A DNA stretch of 41,210 nucleotides, taken from contig CAISYZ010000196.1 in NCBI GenBank assembly GCA_903889895.1, forward strand, positions 1-41,210. The letters run 5' to 3'. The position numbers were made by a program, and so were the translations under genes. Each line of letters opens with the position of its first letter. Position 1 is the first letter of the stretch. The notes under the pieces were generated by a model, which was not told where the DNA came from, did not search any database, and worked only from the letters and a program-made list of their open reading frames with translations. Positions 27,201 through 33,298 of this stretch are shown here, piece after piece. The DNA comes from an uncultured Verrucomicrobia subdivision 3 bacterium. GTDB lineage: Bacteria > Verrucomicrobiota > Verrucomicrobiia > Limisphaerales > UBA11358.

Positions 27201-27289
27201 TGCGCGACCGGCCGAACTTTCTCCAGAAGCCGTATCTGCCGGAGACGTTGTGCGAGATTGTCCGCCGCACCCTGGACACCTCACCATGA
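24209..27289 (+). CDS. Multi-PAS hybrid sensor histidine kinase with receiver domain
   Basis: A 1026-residue soluble hybrid kinase without transmembrane segments. Five PAS-like modules run from residue ~10 to ~645, each divided by linkers such as [16 protein letters not shown] and [16 protein letters not shown]. The HisKA box [12 protein letters not shown] has its phospho-acceptor at about His668. The HATPase has [10 protein letters not shown] (N box), [21 protein letters not shown] (G1/F) and [16 protein letters not shown] (G2). The C-terminal receiver holds [10 protein letters not shown] and the phospho-acceptor Asp ~956 in FTDMVMPG, with the conserved Lys in FLQKPY. The ATG at 24209 was chosen over a TTG at 24179. 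No DNA-binding output is present, so the signal probably goes to a separate regulator. Its end overlaps the convergent DUF4139 gene by 9 bp. Confidence 0.93.
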   Translation: MDHSGAAVLPKGMAGEILAAAAAGVLVYAETGACVFANPKAAEIVGTTVANVLRQNFRELASWRQSGLLALADKTLATGEPQAGEFHVTSTFGKDLWMNGKFSVFARDGQRFLLLITGDYTQRKQAELAVAGAKNFLHEIIDAVADPIFVKDREHRIVLANDACCAFLRCRREELIGKTVRDMFPPAEAEPLWADEEQVFQSGQPVVREQTLSIAPGVRHQVMATKSLYRNEHGRQFLVGVVRDLTGAAAMAAALRESEGLYHSLVRELPCAIFRKDLAGRYVYVNARFCEVMGMTEPELLGHTPAELASRLPGHWHVFNRDGSVQQGSQLGQMGARNHEWIVQTGQSIFMEEQLTARNGAVKHLQVLKFPVRDKAGNIIGSQGIQFDVTPRVEAEQALRASESRFRSLFQNLPLGLAHCEVILQDGQAQDWIYLDVNDAFHRIIGRENFTGRRVSETIPNLRELNPEVFEYYGRVARTGQPVSYEYFAKAFNKWLAVSVFSLRPRHIVVVFEEITARRESEAELRKLFRAVEQSPVSIVITDQHGRIEYVNPKFTQVTGFSPAEAVGKSPRLLKPKSAVLDQSEVYKNLWATILAGQEWHGELQNQRKNGELFWESASISPITDSAGNITHFLAVKEDITRQKKLEEEFRQMQKMEAFGNLAAGVAHDFNNILTAIMGYADMVKRSLPPAGSAHDGLKEIIRMSERAADLTRQLLLFSRRQSAQKRVLEIQETVDNMGKMLRRLIGEHITLHTQYHAGSLPVFADAGMLEQVVLNLVVNARDAMPSGGDLFIETHAVELVEATGRHSAGQYVQLTVRDTGNGIPPENLDRIFEPFFTTKEVGKGTGLGLATVFGIVEQHHGWIEVDSTVGAGTTFRIFLPRHEVKAVDSPDAKPGNRPVRGTETILLVEDEEAVRLLARSVLLRRGYRVIEADSPTAALALWREHRADIALLFTDMVMPGRMNGLELSQVMLAEQPALRVIYTSGYSDEMFKDNSVLRDRPNFLQKPYLPETLCEIVRRTLDTSP

Positions 27290-28720
27290 ATAATGCACCG
27301 TGTAAGTCACGGTCTTCTCCTCATCCGGTTTCACCGGCACGCGGAATTCAATCGTCTGCGCATCCTTCTTGGTAAAGTCATCCGACTTGGCGGTGATGCT
27401 CCAGTTGTTCCAGCGGTAAAGATGTTCCACCACGCGGATTGCCACCGGCGCGTCTTTCTTGCGGTTGCGCAATTTGATTTCAATGGTCTCGTCCAGCCAT
27501 TTGTCGCCGGTGTCCACATGGAAATCCGTCTGCTTCCGCTCGCCGACCAGGTCGAAGGCGTTGCCGGTGGTCACGCGCACGGTCTCCTTGCGCGGCGTGT
27601 GGTCAATGGTGTTTTCGCCGACGAACTGCAACTGCCCGTCCGTGTCGCGGCGATAGAAGCGCAGCTTGCCGGCCGGCAGCGCGATGCCAAGGTGATTCGT
27701 CTCGTCGTTCACGAACTCGCGCATCACGGTGATCTTCTTGTTGTCGCTCTGGCCGTAGCCGCGGTCGTAGTTCAAGCCGTAAAAGCGGTAACCCTCCGCG
27801 CCGTCATAGACATAAATCGTCGGCGCGAACAGGTGTTCGGCGTGGACAAACTCCACCTGCTTCGTCTCGCGGTCGTGCAACGTCGTCGGGCGGGCGATGG
27901 AATACAGGTGAAATTCGTCGAAGGCTTTCTCCGAGACGGCGGGGGCGGCGGCTCCGTCGTAAGCCATCGCGGCTTTCAACATCATTCTTCCGTAAATCGG
28001 GGTTACACTTGGCGGCTGTATCTTGTTCACGTCGCCCGCCAGCAATTTGATGTGCGCGTTCTCGAACGTCTTGCCGCTCTCATTCTTCATCGTGATCCAG
28101 CCGACGAGGTCGCAGTAATCGCCTTTCTCCGGCGACACCAGATTGTAGCTCGCGCTCCAGTCGAAGCCGCCGGTCACGTAGCCGACTTCCGCGTCGAACG
28201 CCCCGGGCGCGTCGGATTGCAGGAGCCAGTTGAACGCCGGCTTGAGCATCGTATCGCTGCCGAGGTCGGGAAAGAGCGGCGTGCCGGGCAGCGTGAATTG
28301 CAGCCGGCCGGCCACCTCGATGATGGGCTGCTCGTTGCCGCCGCCGGGCACATAACCGCTGCGGATGATTTTGCCGGGAATCGTCTCGCGCGTCATCGTG
28401 TTGTCCTTCAGCCGCTCATTTTGAAAATCAATCGTCTTGCCCTCGAAGAGCGACAGCAGCAGCGGCTCGCTCACCGGGTCGTTGCGGTAATTCTGTTCCA
28501 GGATTTGCAGCGAATGTTTCCCCGCCGGGTCGCGGAGGATGACGGAGTCCGGCTCCACCTGCGCCGTCGCGCCGGCGTAAATCACCGCGTTCGCGCCGGC
28601 CTTGAGGTCCAGCGGCACGGTGTCGCGCACCACGGCGAAGTTTTGGTTGTAGATGGTCAGGGCCGGTTCGGCCGCTGCGGTGAGCGCGCTGAGGCCGAGC
28701 AGGGGAAGGATATGTTTCAT
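27281..28720 (-). CDS. DUF4139 domain protein, exported
   Basis: A 479-residue periplasmic or outer-surface protein. Signal peptide MKHILPLLGLSALTAAAEP, then ALTIYNQNFAVVRDTVPLDLKAGANAV and VEPDSVILRD near the N-terminus. A long beta-rich body includes the DUF4139 segments VNDETNHLGIALPAGKLRFY and the C-terminal [19 protein letters not shown]4139 proteins (mucoidy inhibitor A-like) have no settled activity. A TTG nine bases upstream also opens the frame, but the ATG at 28720 gives the better signal peptide. The gene is convergent with the hybrid kinase and divergent from the CBM9-like gene at 28880. Confidence 0.82.
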   Translation of the reverse strand: MKHILPLLGLSALTAAAEPALTIYNQNFAVVRDTVPLDLKAGANAVIYAGATAQVEPDSVILRDPAGKHSLQILEQNYRNDPVSEPLLLSLFEGKTIDFQNERLKDNTMTRETIPGKIIRSGYVPGGGNEQPIIEVAGRLQFTLPGTPLFPDLGSDTMLKPAFNWLLQSDAPGAFDAEVGYVTGGFDWSASYNLVSPEKGDYCDLVGWITMKNESGKTFENAHIKLLAGDVNKIQPPSVTPIYGRMMLKAAMAYDGAAAPAVSEKAFDEFHLYSIARPTTLHDRETKQVEFVHAEHLFAPTIYVYDGAEGYRFYGLNYDRGYGQSDNKKITVMREFVNDETNHLGIALPAGKLRFYRRDTDGQLQFVGENTIDHTPRKETVRVTTGNAFDLVGERKQTDFHVDTGDKWLDETIEIKLRNRKKDAPVAIRVVEHLYRWNNWSITAKSDDFTKKDAQTIEFRVPVKPDEEKTVTYTVHYSW

Positions 28721-28879
28721 AATTGGCAAAATGTTTTCAGTTCAACACCGCAAGTTGGATGGAGTTCCGGCGAAAATGCTCCCGCGTTTTGCGGGAAACA
28801 AGTTCTTTCCGGCCGCATCGCCAATTTTGGGTGATTTCCAGAATTGACTCCGCCGCGCAAACATGGGGCAATCTCCGGC

Positions 28880-29983
28880 GTGAACCGATTCCTTTCCCGC
28901 GCCTGGCGGCCGCTGCTGGCCGGCGGCGTATTGCTGCTGGCGGGACCCACCGCCCGCGCGCTTGACCGCCCAAACGACGTGTTCAAAGTGTTCCAGTTTC
29001 CCGCCGACCAGATTCCGCGCATTGATGGCGACACCAATGACTGGAACCTCGTGCCCGAAAGCTACGTCATCACCACCGACCAGTTGGTGGAAGATTTCGG
29101 CCGGCACAAAATCACCGACGCCTCCACGCCGCAGGTGCGCGTGAAGGTCGGCTGGGTGAAGGGCCTCAACCGCCTTTACTTTCTCTACGAGGCGGACGAC
29201 AACTACTGGGATTTCTCCCAACCCGGTCTGCACAACGACACCTTCGAACTCGTCGTGGACGGCGATTGTTCCGGCGGGCCGCTCATCGAGAAGTTTGCGC
29301 CAACGAATAGCGCCCTGACCAAGTGGGAGCAGTATTTCCGGATGCAGAGCGTCCACGCGCAGAACTACCACATCTTCACGCCCGCGCGCGACAAGGACTG
29401 GTGCATGTTCTGGGGGCCCGCCCAATACGCCAAGCGCCTGCCTTACGCCAACGCCGCGCAGCGCTACGACTTCGCGCCCGGCCAGCCGGGGCATTACGTC
29501 CTCGAATTCTGGATCACGCCGTTCGACCACGCCCCCGCCGACGAGGCGCAAGCGGTTGAAACCAAGCTGACGGAGAACAAAACCATCGGGCTGTCGTTCG
29601 CGCTGATTGATTACGACGATGTGAATTCCGGCGGCACCAACAACGGCTTCTGGAATCTCTCGCGCCACCACACGATGTATGGCCAGGCCGATTATCTCTG
29701 CGCCTTCAAGCTCATGCCGCTGGAACCGCCATTCGTCAAACCCATCGCCGCCGATTGGGCGTGGACGTTGCGGGATGAAAAGTCCCGCGCGGTGGCGTTT
29801 CAGGATTTGTCTGTGGGCAAGCTTGAGAAATGGCACTGGGACTTTGGCGACGGCGAAACGTCCGCCGAACAGAATCCCGTGCACGCCTACAAAAATCCCG
29901 GCTACTACGTCGTCATCCTCGACGTGACCGGTCCCGCCGGCCAGGCGCGCCGTTCCAAAGTCTGGGACGTCGCGTTGAAATGA
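28880..29983 (+). CDS. Exported CBM9-like/PKD domain protein
   Basis: A 367-residue secreted protein. The N-terminal segment (NRFLSRAWRPLLAGGVLLLAG, ending TARA) is a signal peptide read from the GTG at 28880; no ATG is available nearby. Residues ~30-270 resemble carbohydrate-binding family 9-like or sugar-binding domains (IPRIDGDTNDWNLVPESYVI, YFLYEADDNYWDFS, NDTFELVVDGD). The last ~80 residues are a PKD beta-sandwich (KWHWDFGDGETSAEQNPVHAYKNPGYY). It contains no catalytic motif I recognise and probably binds glycans outside the cell. The GH28-like gene starts 3 bp after its stop, so the two are likely one transcriptional unit for pectin-type polysaccharide use. Confidence 0.82.
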   Translation: MNRFLSRAWRPLLAGGVLLLAGPTARALDRPNDVFKVFQFPADQIPRIDGDTNDWNLVPESYVITTDQLVEDFGRHKITDASTPQVRVKVGWVKGLNRLYFLYEADDNYWDFSQPGLHNDTFELVVDGDCSGGPLIEKFAPTNSALTKWEQYFRMQSVHAQNYHIFTPARDKDWCMFWGPAQYAKRLPYANAAQRYDFAPGQPGHYVLEFWITPFDHAPADEAQAVETKLTENKTIGLSFALIDYDDVNSGGTNNGFWNLSRHHTMYGQADYLCAFKLMPLEPPFVKPIAADWAWTLRDEKSRAVAFQDLSVGKLEKWHWDFGDGETSAEQNPVHAYKNPGYYVVILDVTGPAGQARRSKVWDVALK

Positions 29984-29986
29984 TTT

Positions 29987-31375
29987 ATGATGACCACGAA
30001 ACACACAAATGACACGAAAATGAGAACCAGAATTGTATGTAGATTCATTTCGTGTGTTTTGTGTATTTCGTGGTTTCAACTGGTGGCCGCGTCGGCCAGG
30101 ACCCTCAACGTCCTCGACTTCGGCGCGCGCGGCGACGGCGCCACGCTCGACACCGCCGCCATCCAGCGCGCGATTGATGCCGCCAGCGCCGGCGACCGCG
30201 TGCTGATTCCGCGCTGGCACACCTTCCTCACCGCCACGCTCACGCTCAAGGGCGGCATTGATTTTCACCTCGCCGGCACGCTGCTCATCAGCACCAACCA
30301 GTCCGATTACGCCGGCGACGGCGTGATCCTCGCCAGCAACGCGCCCGACCTCACGCTCTCCGGCTCCGGCCAGATTCTCGGCCGCTCGCTCTGCTTCATG
30401 ACCAATTATGACGCGCCGAACGAATGGTGGCTCTTTCAGGAATGGCGGCCCAAGATGTTTGTCCTCACCGGCTGCACCAACCTCATCGTGCGCGACCTCA
30501 CCTTTGCCGACGCGCCGTTCTGGGGCTTGCACCTGCTTGGCTGCTACAACGTCCTCGTGGATAACGTGACCGTGAACAACCGCCTCGACGTCCCGAACGA
30601 TGACGGCATTGACCCCGACCCTTGCCGCCATGTGGAAATCAAGAACTGCCACGTCACCTGCGGCGACGACGCCATCGTCATCAAATCCACGCGCCAGACC
30701 AATGACTTCGGCGATTGCGCCTACATCCGCGTCCACGATTGCGTCATCCGCACGCAGGACGCCGGCCTCAAGATCGGCACCGAAACCGTCGGGAAGATTC
30801 ACGACATTGAATTTGACCATTGCCGGATTCTTTCCGGCAGCCGCGGCCTGTGCATCCAATTGCGCGACGAAGGCGAAATCTACAACGTGATTTTCCGCGA
30901 CCTGGATTTTGTTGCCCGCTACCACAGCGAACCGTGGTGGGGCCGGGGCGAGGGCATCTCCTTCACCGCCCTCCCGCGCAACGCGCAGACCCAGCTGGGC
31001 CGGCTCCATGATGTCCGCGTGGAAAATGTCACCGGCACCGCCGAGAACAGTGTCCGCGTGAACGGCTCCGACGCCAGCCGCATCGGCAATGTGGTGTTCC
31101 GGAACGTCGCCATGAAGTTCGCGCGCTGGACAGCTTATCCCGGCGGCGTCTATGACAACCGCCCGACCAAGGTGCTGCCGCCTGTGGTTCCGCACCAGTT
31201 GGACGGGTTCAACCTCCGGCAAGCCGATGGCGTGGTGTTGGACGATTGCGCCGTGCGCTGGGCGGAGACGGAGGCCGCGCCCCTCGGCGCCGCCGTCCGT
31301 GCGGAAGACGTGCGCGGCCTGACCATCGCCCGCTTCCACGGCGACACCGCCGCGCATCCCATCCTCGTGCCCTGA
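29987..31375 (+). CDS. GH28-like right-handed beta-helix protein
   Basis: A 462-residue exported beta-helix of the polygalacturonase/pectate-lyase superfamily. NVLDFGARGDGATLDTAAIQ at the start of the mature chain is the classical pectin-lyase-fold entry. The GH28 catalytic region NDDGIDPDPC (about N204) and GDDAIVIKS (about G226) holds the conserved Asp residues. The usual GHG histidine motif is replaced by AGLKIGTE, so activity may be altered or the substrate different. The signal peptide (RFISCVLCISWFQLVAASA) is encoded within a fold-back repeat (29993-30074). Alternative starts are the ATG at 29987 or at 30020; the second gives a more ordinary signal peptide. It follows the CBM9-like/PKD gene by 3 bp. 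Confidence 0.88.
   Translation: MMTTKHTNDTKMRTRIVCRFISCVLCISWFQLVAASARTLNVLDFGARGDGATLDTAAIQRAIDAASAGDRVLIPRWHTFLTATLTLKGGIDFHLAGTLLISTNQSDYAGDGVILASNAPDLTLSGSGQILGRSLCFMTNYDAPNEWWLFQEWRPKMFVLTGCTNLIVRDLTFADAPFWGLHLLGCYNVLVDNVTVNNRLDVPNDDGIDPDPCRHVEIKNCHVTCGDDAIVIKSTRQTNDFGDCAYIRVHDCVIRTQDAGLKIGTETVGKIHDIEFDHCRILSGSRGLCIQLRDEGEIYNVIFRDLDFVARYHSEPWWGRGEGISFTALPRNAQTQLGRLHDVRVENVTGTAENSVRVNGSDASRIGNVVFRNVAMKFARWTAYPGGVYDNRPTKVLPPVVPHQLDGFNLRQADGVVLDDCAVRWAETEAAPLGAAVRAEDVRGLTIARFHGDTAAHPILVP
29993..30074. repeat. Fold-back repeat overlapping the GH28 signal peptide
   Basis: ACCACGAAA (29993-30001) pairs with TTTCGTGGT (30066-30074), and the following ACACACAAATGACACGAAA pairs imperfectly with TTTCGTGTGTTTTGTGT. 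This ACCACGAAACACACGAA sequence is a common dispersed intergenic repeat in many genomes. Here it spans the start of the GH28-like gene and codes for its N-terminus and hydrophobic core. Confidence 0.65.
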
Positions 31376-31432
31376 ACCGGCCCCGGCGCCGGCGGCTTAC
31401 CCAACGGTCTGCTGCCGGGGTAAAAGTGTTCC

Positions 31433-31801
31433 GTGCGCTTTAAAAACTTAGCAATCCACCATGAAAACTTTCAAGGGTTCGCCGAGAACTTGCAAGGTGG
31501 CGTTGATAACTTGCAAGTCCACGAAACAAACTTGCAAGGGGACGACGATACCTTGCAAGGTTCCGTAAATAACTTGCAAGTTTCCTTAAATACCTTGCAA
31601 GGTATCGTAAATAACTTGCAAGGGAACGACGAAGACTTGCAAGGGAACGACGATAACTTTCATCTTTTCGTTGAAAACTTTCAAGTTTACGACGTAAACT
31701 TTCAAGTTATCGTCAGGGATAATAAGTTTAGGGGTGAAAACTCTTACGTTTTGCGAGACAATTTGACGCAGTTTGCAGCAAAGCTATTTGATTATAAATG
31801 A
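31433..31801 (+). CDS. Heptad-repeat ORF across array C (doubtful)
   Basis: A GTG-started frame of 122 codons reads through all of array C. Each unit contributes seven residues of the form N-L/F-Q-G/V-x-x-x, with aromatic variants at both ends (ENFQ, VNFQ). In units 4-7 hydrophobic residues fall with 4-3 spacing (NNLQVSLNTLQGIVNN), so a short coiled coil is possible, but other units have Asp at that position. The open frame is expected for any stop-free 21-bp repeat. No good ribosome-binding site was seen. I list it because the peptide pattern is regular, not because I believe it is translated. Confidence 0.2.
   Translation: MRFKNLAIHHENFQGFAENLQGGVDNLQVHETNLQGDDDTLQGSVNNLQVSLNTLQGIVNNLQGNDEDLQGNDDNFHLFVENFQVYDVNFQVIVRDNKFRGENSYVLRDNLTQFAAKLFDYK
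31466..31717. repeat. Array C: 21-bp tandem repeat, 12 units
   Basis: Twelve units of exactly 21 bp, no indels, each made of a conserved 10-mer AACTTGCAAG (variants ACCTTGCAAG, AACTTTCAAG) and an 11-bp variable part, often with a central CG followed by an AT-rich end. The 10-mer contains the perfect palindrome CTTGCAAG, often widened to AACTTGCAAGTT or CCTTGCAAGG by the flanking bases. Units 1 and 10-12 use TTTC instead of TTGC. It lies 90 bp after the GH28-like stop. The period equals that of arrays A, B and D but the sequence is unrelated to them. Confidence 0.92.
31718..31754 (-). promoter_or_regulatory. Possible degenerate leader beside array C
   Basis: Read on the minus strand this flank begins GCAAAAC, then after seven bases TTTTCACCCCTAA, then TTATTATC, ending at array C. 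This parallels the order GCAAAAC, TTTG-CCCC-CTAA, TTTATAC in the two strong leaders but with a shorter interval before the AT-rich box. The match is weak and may be chance. Confidence 0.25.
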
Positions 31802-32087
31802 GTTAAGCAACTCGCGCCCAATTTGTGGACAAAACTCCCTTGGCAACTTCCATTGCCAATAGCAAATATCTTCATCTTGCATCTGCCAAGTGACAACGGT
31901 TGCCCAGAGTCCGGGGATAACTTCGTGGCGGCGTGGGTCAATGCGCGGCACGTGGTGGCCGTCCGCCCGGACCGGGAATAAGCTTTGACAGAAATTCGCC
32001 CGTCCGCTTTCATCAACCGATGTTAGCTAAGGCCGTCGCCCAAACCACTGTGCCCACCCCCGTGCACGGACGGCGGCCGATTACCTA

Positions 32088-32094
32088 GTTAGGC
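32088..32094 (+). other. attC R'-like GTTAGGC upstream of a small membrane-protein gene
   Basis: GTTAGGC occurs 22 bp before the ATG at 32117, in the same position relative to a small AT-richer gene as the site at 8019. Upstream, GCCGTCGCCCAAAC to GTGCACGGACGGC offers a partial fold-back of attC size, but no clear R'' box or downstream GCCTAAC was found. From 31802 to 32087 I see no credible gene. Confidence 0.3.
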
Positions 32095-32116
32095 CAAAAA
32101 CGCGCTCGATATTTTT

Positions 32117-32458
32117 ATGATTGCTAAACATCGGAATTGGGCATTGGTGCAGATTGTGGTTGCGATTGCTTTGACCGTCGCTTTGGTCATGGTTTTTCGC
32201 AAGTCGGTTCATGTGCGCGAGGGCGCAGACAACTGGGATGTTTTAGGCATTGCACTTTATGTTGCTGCTTATGCGGCGTGGGTGAGCGCGAGTTTGACGC
32301 TTGCGAGAGCCAGAGGCTACCAGCGAGACGCGATGGGCGCATTGTTCATGGTGGTTTTTGTGATTGGCTTTTGCATTCCGATACTGCCGATTTTGTTCCC
32401 GTTCTTTATCATATTTGGACTCCAAGACAGAACCAAAGACCGGATGAGGAGACGATGA
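32117..32458 (+). CDS. Small membrane protein, unknown family
   Basis: A 113-residue protein with three predicted membrane segments: LVQIVVAIALTVALVMVF (~10-27), VLGIALYVAAYAAWVSASLTL (~42-62) and GALFMVVFVIGFCIPILPILFPFFIIF (~74-100). It ends in a strongly basic tail (DRTKDRMRRR), placing the C-terminus in the cytoplasm by the positive-inside rule. I recognise no family. Codon use is AT-richer than in neighbouring genes. A GTTAGGC box sits just upstream, so it may have come in as a mobile cassette. There is no co-directional operon partner except possibly the tiny ORF at 32541. Confidence 0.65.
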   Translation: MIAKHRNWALVQIVVAIALTVALVMVFRKSVHVREGADNWDVLGIALYVAAYAAWVSASLTLARARGYQRDAMGALFMVVFVIGFCIPILPILFPFFIIFGLQDRTKDRMRRR

Positions 32459-32540
32459 TTGCATGACGATTTTTTGGTTTAGTTTACAATTGTAGTGCGA
32501 CAAATGGTTTAAAGCTGCCAATCACTTCCCCTCCTGAAAA

Positions 32541-32660
32541 ATGATTGCGTCGCATTTAAGCTCTGAAGATGTCCATTTGATTTCAGAACACCCTTGGATT
32601 TTCACGAGCATCGTAATCGTTCTAGTCGCGTTGGCGTGGAATGCCAAGAGGTCATATTAA
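32541..32660 (+). CDS. 39-residue single-span peptide ORF
   Basis: ATG to TAA, 39 residues. A polar N-terminal half (MIASHLSSEDVHLISEHPW) is followed by one hydrophobic segment (IFTSIVIVLVALAW) and a basic end (NAKRSY). It could be a genuine small membrane peptide or a fragment of a longer one. Only a weak purine stretch lies at the ribosome-binding position. It is in the AT-richer stretch between two intact genes; nothing else was seen in 32459-32734. Confidence 0.3.
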   Translation: MIASHLSSEDVHLISEHPWIFTSIVIVLVALAWNAKRSY

Positions 32661-32734
32661 GGCACTGCCTTCTGCCATTGGCATTTGCTTTTTGCGGGGG
32701 GTTGTGGTTTATTCTCCGGCCAAATTAATTATTT

Positions 32735-33172
32735 ATGTCGAACCAAGTTGAAACCAAGACGCGCGAACTCTGCGAAGCCATCCTCCAGCATATCCAGTCC
32801 GGGGGCATCAAGCAGCGTTTGGACACCTTTCTCGCCGACGCCTCCGCGCGCGGCGCTTACGAGAGCCTGATGAGCAAGGGCCAGGCGCTCCAGGAAAAAC
32901 AGCATTCCGGCCAGACGCTGGAACCGGCGGAAATCGCCGCGTTCGAAAAGGACCGCGATGCGCTCCTCAAGAACCCCGTGGCCAGCGGCTTCCTCGATGC
33001 GCAGGAAGAGATGCATGATTTGCAGCACCTCGTCCAGAAGCACGTGGGCAAGACCATCGAACTCGGCCGCATCCCGACGGCGGATGATTTGAACAGCGGC
33101 GGCTGTTGCGGCGGCGGCGGGCACGGTCACAGCCACGAGGGTGGCGGTCACGGCGGCTGCGGCTGCCACTGA
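32735..33172 (+). CDS. YlbF/YmcA-family protein with Cys/His/Gly-rich tail
   Basis: A 145-residue, largely helical cytoplasmic protein. The body (residues ~1-115) has the YlbF-family pattern: VETKTRELCEAILQHIQ at the start, a middle helix QALQEKQHSGQTLEPAEIAAFEKD, and FLDAQEEMHDLQHLVQKHVG. In Bacillus, family members form the Y-complex that affects RNase Y and biofilm control. Residues ~120-145 form an unusual tail, GGCCGGGGHGHSHEGGGHGG then CGCH, with four Cys and five His, likely to bind metal; similar tails occur in YlbF-like proteins of other phyla only occasionally as far as I recall. The ATG at 32735 follows an AT-rich leader. A terminator lies directly downstream. Confidence 0.8.
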   Translation: MSNQVETKTRELCEAILQHIQSGGIKQRLDTFLADASARGAYESLMSKGQALQEKQHSGQTLEPAEIAAFEKDRDALLKNPVASGFLDAQEEMHDLQHLVQKHVGKTIELGRIPTADDLNSGGCCGGGGHGHSHEGGGHGGCGCH

Positions 33173-33193
33173 AAAGTCTTTGAGAAAACTCCA

Positions 33194-33229
33194 GCGCGTC
33201 GTGAGAAAACTCTTGCGACGCGCGTTTTT
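33194..33229 (+). terminator. Intrinsic terminator after the YlbF-like gene
   Basis: Stem GCGCGTCG (33194-33201) / CGACGCGC (33216-33223), 14-nt loop, then GTTTTTATT. It starts 21 bp after the stop. Confidence 0.87.
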
Positions 33230-33298
33230 ATTGGGGATTTGAAAGGCGGTCAAAAAATGTTCGTGGCGGGCGGGGCGGGGTTGAACTAGCTTTTGCGG

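Noticed and set aside
28742-31357. 871-codon minus-strand ORF
   Set aside because: It is antisense to the CBM9-like/PKD and GH28-like genes, which have clear domains; its composition is that of a shadow frame in GC-rich DNA.
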